8,693 nucleotides of DNA from Candidatus Gastranaerophilales bacterium (lineage in GTDB: Bacteria; Cyanobacteriota; Vampirovibrionia; Gastranaerophilales; Gastranaerophilaceae). The translations under genes and the position numbers were made by a program. Where the stretch lies: NCBI GenBank assembly GCA_021201175.1, contig JAJQFK010000185.1, forward strand, positions 1 to 8,693, given 5' to 3'. Shown in pieces: positions 7,123-8,693 of this stretch (its first letter is position 1; each line of letters begins with the position of its first letter). The notes below the pieces were generated by a model. It was not told where the DNA came from and did no database searches. It was given only the letters and a program-made list of their open reading frames with translations.

Positions 7123-7146
7123 TTTGTAAAATAAAGGATTTACAAA
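7123..7146. promoter_or_regulatory. 24-base dyad between korA and metK (candidate operator)
   Basis: TTTGTAAA (7123-7130) and TTTACAAA (7139-7146) are exact reverse complements separated by eight bases. The dyad lies 55 bases before the korA start and 43 bases before the metK -35 box, where a dimeric regulator could control either or both genes. As RNA the stem is too weak for a terminator and has no T-run. No regulator gene of known matching specificity is adjacent. Confidence 0.45.
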
Positions 7147-7188
7147 ATGAAAAATATTACATACCTTTAACTAATACGTAAAATTGAT

Positions 7189-7217
7189 TTGACGATAGGG
7201 GTTGTTGGAACTAAAAT
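7189..7217 (+). promoter_or_regulatory. Sigma-70 promoter for metK
   Basis: TTGACG (7189-7194) and TAAAAT (7212-7217) each match five of six consensus bases and are exactly 17 bases apart. Transcription would start near 7224, giving a leader of about 25 bases before the ATG at 7250, too short for a SAM riboswitch. A second pair, TTGGAA (7205-7210) and a perfect TATAAT (7228-7233), also 17 apart, overlaps it, but would start about ten bases before the ATG, inside the ribosome site. Confidence 0.7.
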
Positions 7218-7239
7218 TAATAAAAGATATAATACAAAT

Positions 7240-7244
7240 GAGGG
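7240..7244 (+). promoter_or_regulatory. Ribosome binding site fixing the metK start
   Basis: GAGGG lies five bases before the ATG at 7250. The frame is open further upstream (ATG at 7238, TTG at 7202), but those starts lack such a site and 7202 falls inside the promoter. Confidence 0.7.
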
Positions 7245-7249
7245 ATAAA

Positions 7250-8524
7250 ATGAGTTCTAAAAAATATTTATTTACATCCGAATCCGTGACAGAAGGACAT
7301 CCGGATAAAATATGCGACCAAATTTCAGATGCAATTTTGGATGAATTTCTTACTCTGGATTCAAAAGCTCGTGTTGCGGCAGAAACCTTTGCAACAACCG
7401 GCATGGTATTAGTTGCGGGGGAAATAACATCATCTTGTTATGTTGATATTCCCCATGTGGTAAGAACGACTATTGAGAATATCGGTTATACCGGTAAGTC
7501 AGCGGGCGGATTTGACAGTAAAACCTGTGCGGTTATTACAAGTATTGATGAGCAATCTTCCGATATATCATGCGGTGTTAATCAGGCATTAGAATCAAGA
7601 GAAAATAATGCTTCCGCCGTTTTGAAAGAAACCAATGAAATTGGAGCGGGGGATCAGGGAATAATGTTTGGTTTTGCTTGTAATGAAACTCCCGAATTAA
7701 TGCCGCTGCCGATTAGTCTTGCTCATAAACTTTCTTACAGATTATCACAGGTAAGAAAATTAGGAATATTGGATTATTTACGTCCGGACGGAAAATCTCA
7801 GGTTACAATTGAATATGAAAACGATAAACCTGTAAGAATTGATACAATTGTTATTTCAACACAGCATGATGAAGTTATAAACGGTATTTCGGATAATGCT
7901 AAAATTCAGCAGATTATTAAACAAGACATTATTAAATATGTAATAGATTATGTATTTTTTAATGAGAATCTAAAGCCTGATAAAAATACAAAATATCTTA
8001 TTAATCCTTCGGGCAGATTTGTAATCGGCGGTCCTCAGGGTGACGCGGGCTTAACAGGAAGAAAAGTTATTGTTGATACTTATGGCGGATATTCAAGGCA
8101 CGGCGGCGGCGCATTTTCCGGTAAAGACCCTACTAAGGTTGACAGAAGTGCTGCTTATGCCGCAAGATATGTTGCTAAAAATATTGTAGCAGCAGGTCTG
8201 GCTGATAAATGCGAGGTTGAACTAGCTTATGCTATTGGTGTTGCACAGCCTGTTTCAATTTTTGTAGAAACATTCTCTACGGGCAAAATATCTGATAATG
8301 ATATTATGCAGCTTGTAAAATCTAATTTTGATTTAAGACCGGCAGCTATAATTAATCAGTTTGACTTGAGAAACCTTCCTGCTAAAAACGGAGGTAAATT
8401 TTATCAAAAACTCGCTGCCTACGGACACATGGGAAGAACTGATTTCCCGGTTCCATGGGAAAATACGGACAAAGTTCAATCATTAAAAGAACAAGCTTCC
8501 AAATTACTTGCAGCACTTGACTAA
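7250..8524 (+). CDS. metK: S-adenosylmethionine synthetase
   Basis: MetK makes S-adenosylmethionine from methionine and ATP, releasing phosphate and diphosphate, as a cytoplasmic tetramer. From the ATG at 7250 it has 424 residues. It opens with the ATP-binding TSESVTEGHPDKICDQISD (His17, Asp19), has signature 1 GAGDQGIMFGFA (132-143), the INPSGRFVIGGPQGDAGLTG segment (251-270) and the phosphate-loop signature 2 GGGAFSGKDPTKVDRS (285-300). It ends with the usual FGR-like YGHMGRTDFPVPWE segment. It is some 40 residues longer than the enterobacterial enzyme, with extra sequence between about 205 and 245, and in length resembles the cyanobacterial group. It is transcribed alone, divergent from korA, from its own promoter. 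The product is also the ribosyl donor for queuosine synthesis, which QueH completes, but this is a general link, not evidence of co-regulation. No terminator with a T-run is visible downstream. Confidence 0.97.
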   Translation: MSSKKYLFTSESVTEGHPDKICDQISDAILDEFLTLDSKARVAAETFATTGMVLVAGEITSSCYVDIPHVVRTTIENIGYTGKSAGGFDSKTCAVITSIDEQSSDISCGVNQALESRENNASAVLKETNEIGAGDQGIMFGFACNETPELMPLPISLAHKLSYRLSQVRKLGILDYLRPDGKSQVTIEYENDKPVRIDTIVISTQHDEVINGISDNAKIQQIIKQDIIKYVIDYVFFNENLKPDKNTKYLINPSGRFVIGGPQGDAGLTGRKVIVDTYGGYSRHGGGAFSGKDPTKVDRSAAYAARYVAKNIVAAGLADKCEVELAYAIGVAQPVSIFVETFSTGKISDNDIMQLVKSNFDLRPAAIINQFDLRNLPAKNGGKFYQKLAAYGHMGRTDFPVPWENTDKVQSLKEQASKLLAALD

Positions 8525-8693
8525 TGTGTAAAACAAAACGAACAGCTGAACCAAAGGTGAAGCTTGTGAGTTTGTATCCGTCAGCGAAGTTGTTAGGTGA
8601 GTGGCGCCTTGAAAAGCGGTGGACGGACAGAATCCGCCATTGCGAACGATAGTGAAGCAATCTAGACAAAATAAACAAGAGATTGCCACGCCC
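8525..8693. other. GC-rich non-coding segment after metK
   Basis: By hand count 79 of 169 bases are G or C (about 47%), clearly above the AT-rich surroundings. Short complementary pairs occur: TCCGTC (8577-8582) with GACGGA (8622-8627), TGGCG (8602-8606) with CGCCA (8635-8639), and GCGG (8616-8619) with CCGC (8634-8637), so the stretch may fold. Two overlapping open frames on the minus strand cross it, but neither resembles a known protein or has a credible start. Its last part (from about 8638) is the repeat arm listed separately. It may be part of a mobile or dispersed non-coding element. Confidence 0.5.
8638..8693. repeat. Dispersed palindromic repeat, cut by the window edge
   Basis: The text ATTGCGAACGATAGTGAAGC (8639-8658) followed by AATCT closely matches, from memory, a palindromic repeat family found scattered in many bacterial genomes (ATTGCGAGC...GAAGCAATC, then a spacer and GATTGCCACGCCC). 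Within it GCAATCT (8657-8663) is the exact reverse complement of AGATTGC (8680-8686), and ATTGC (8639-8643) pairs with GCAAT (8657-8661). The element probably continues to the right with a closing arm ending in GCAATG. It is non-coding. Confidence 0.6.

Noticed and set aside
7202..7249. Longer metK start at TTG 7202 or ATG 7238
   Set aside because: 7202 lies inside the promoter, and only ATG 7250 has a well-spaced ribosome site and the usual MSSKKYLFTSESVTEGHPDK start.
7218..7249. SAM riboswitch before metK
   Set aside because: The predicted leader is only about 25 bases, with no helices or terminator; far too short for any SAM riboswitch class.
7171..7404. Open frame of 77 codons on the minus strand over the metK start
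   Set aside because: It overlaps the metK promoter and conserved N-terminus, with no family resemblance.
8382..8689. Two overlapping open frames on the minus strand at the right end (98 and 61 codons)
   Set aside because: They run antisense through the end of metK and the GC-rich repeat segment, lack credible starts and ribosome sites, and resemble no protein family. The higher GC content explains the lack of stop codons.
1..8693. CRISPR array, tRNA or rRNA gene, transposase, defence system
   Set aside because: No regularly spaced repeats, cloverleaf sequences, rRNA-like stretches, transposase motifs or defence-gene domains were seen on either strand.

Overview
The window is AT-rich bacterial DNA with tightly packed genes. 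Several features point to the non-photosynthetic sister lineage of Cyanobacteria (Vampirovibrionia, in particular gut Gastranaerophilales). These are a pilin-like protein with the 'GFTLSEILITLVIIGIIAAITIP' style N-terminus and a DINGxKxPNxxGKDxF tail, a small coiled-coil protein beginning MGLSSSQ, a cyanobacterial-style VKOR-thioredoxin fusion, and a long (424 aa) MetK. This placement rests on remembered family features, not on a search, and is moderately confident.

Layout. Bases 1-760 (+) hold the 3' part of a glycosyltransferase of the GT92/DUF23 type. Bases 901-1641 (+) encode a cysteine-free protein of unknown function with helical ends and an Asp-rich centre. Converging on it, five bases away, is a type IV pilin-like gene (2315-1647, -). 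The pilin gene is divergent from a small XRE-family regulator (2399-2623, +), and the 83-base gap between them holds a near-consensus sigma-70 promoter for the pilin overlaid by an inverted repeat. Next is a four-gene operon on the minus strand, transcribed from about 7070 down to 2686: korA (gamma-alpha fusion), korB, VKOR-thioredoxin and queH, with gaps of 11 and 9 bases and one 8-base overlap. Divergent from korA is metK (7250-8524, +), with a good sigma-70 promoter; a 24-base dyad lies between the two. The last 169 bases are markedly richer in GC (about 47% by hand count) and end in what looks like one arm of a dispersed 'attgcgaac...gaagcaatc' palindromic repeat cut by the window edge.

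How the genes work together. KorA and KorB would form a two-subunit 2-oxoacid:ferredoxin oxidoreductase with thiamine diphosphate and one 4Fe-4S cluster. The VKOR-thioredoxin protein would make disulfides in exported proteins; the five-cysteine pilin nearby is a plausible client. QueH finishes queuosine synthesis and MetK makes S-adenosylmethionine, the donor of the epoxyqueuosine ribose part. Most of the window is ordinary core metabolism. I see no defence island, CRISPR array, RNA gene or clear new system. The best leads are the lineage-type 246-aa protein, the two operator-like dyads, and the GC-rich repeat segment at the right end. No stretch longer than 300 bases lacks a gene; the largest gap is 7069-7249.
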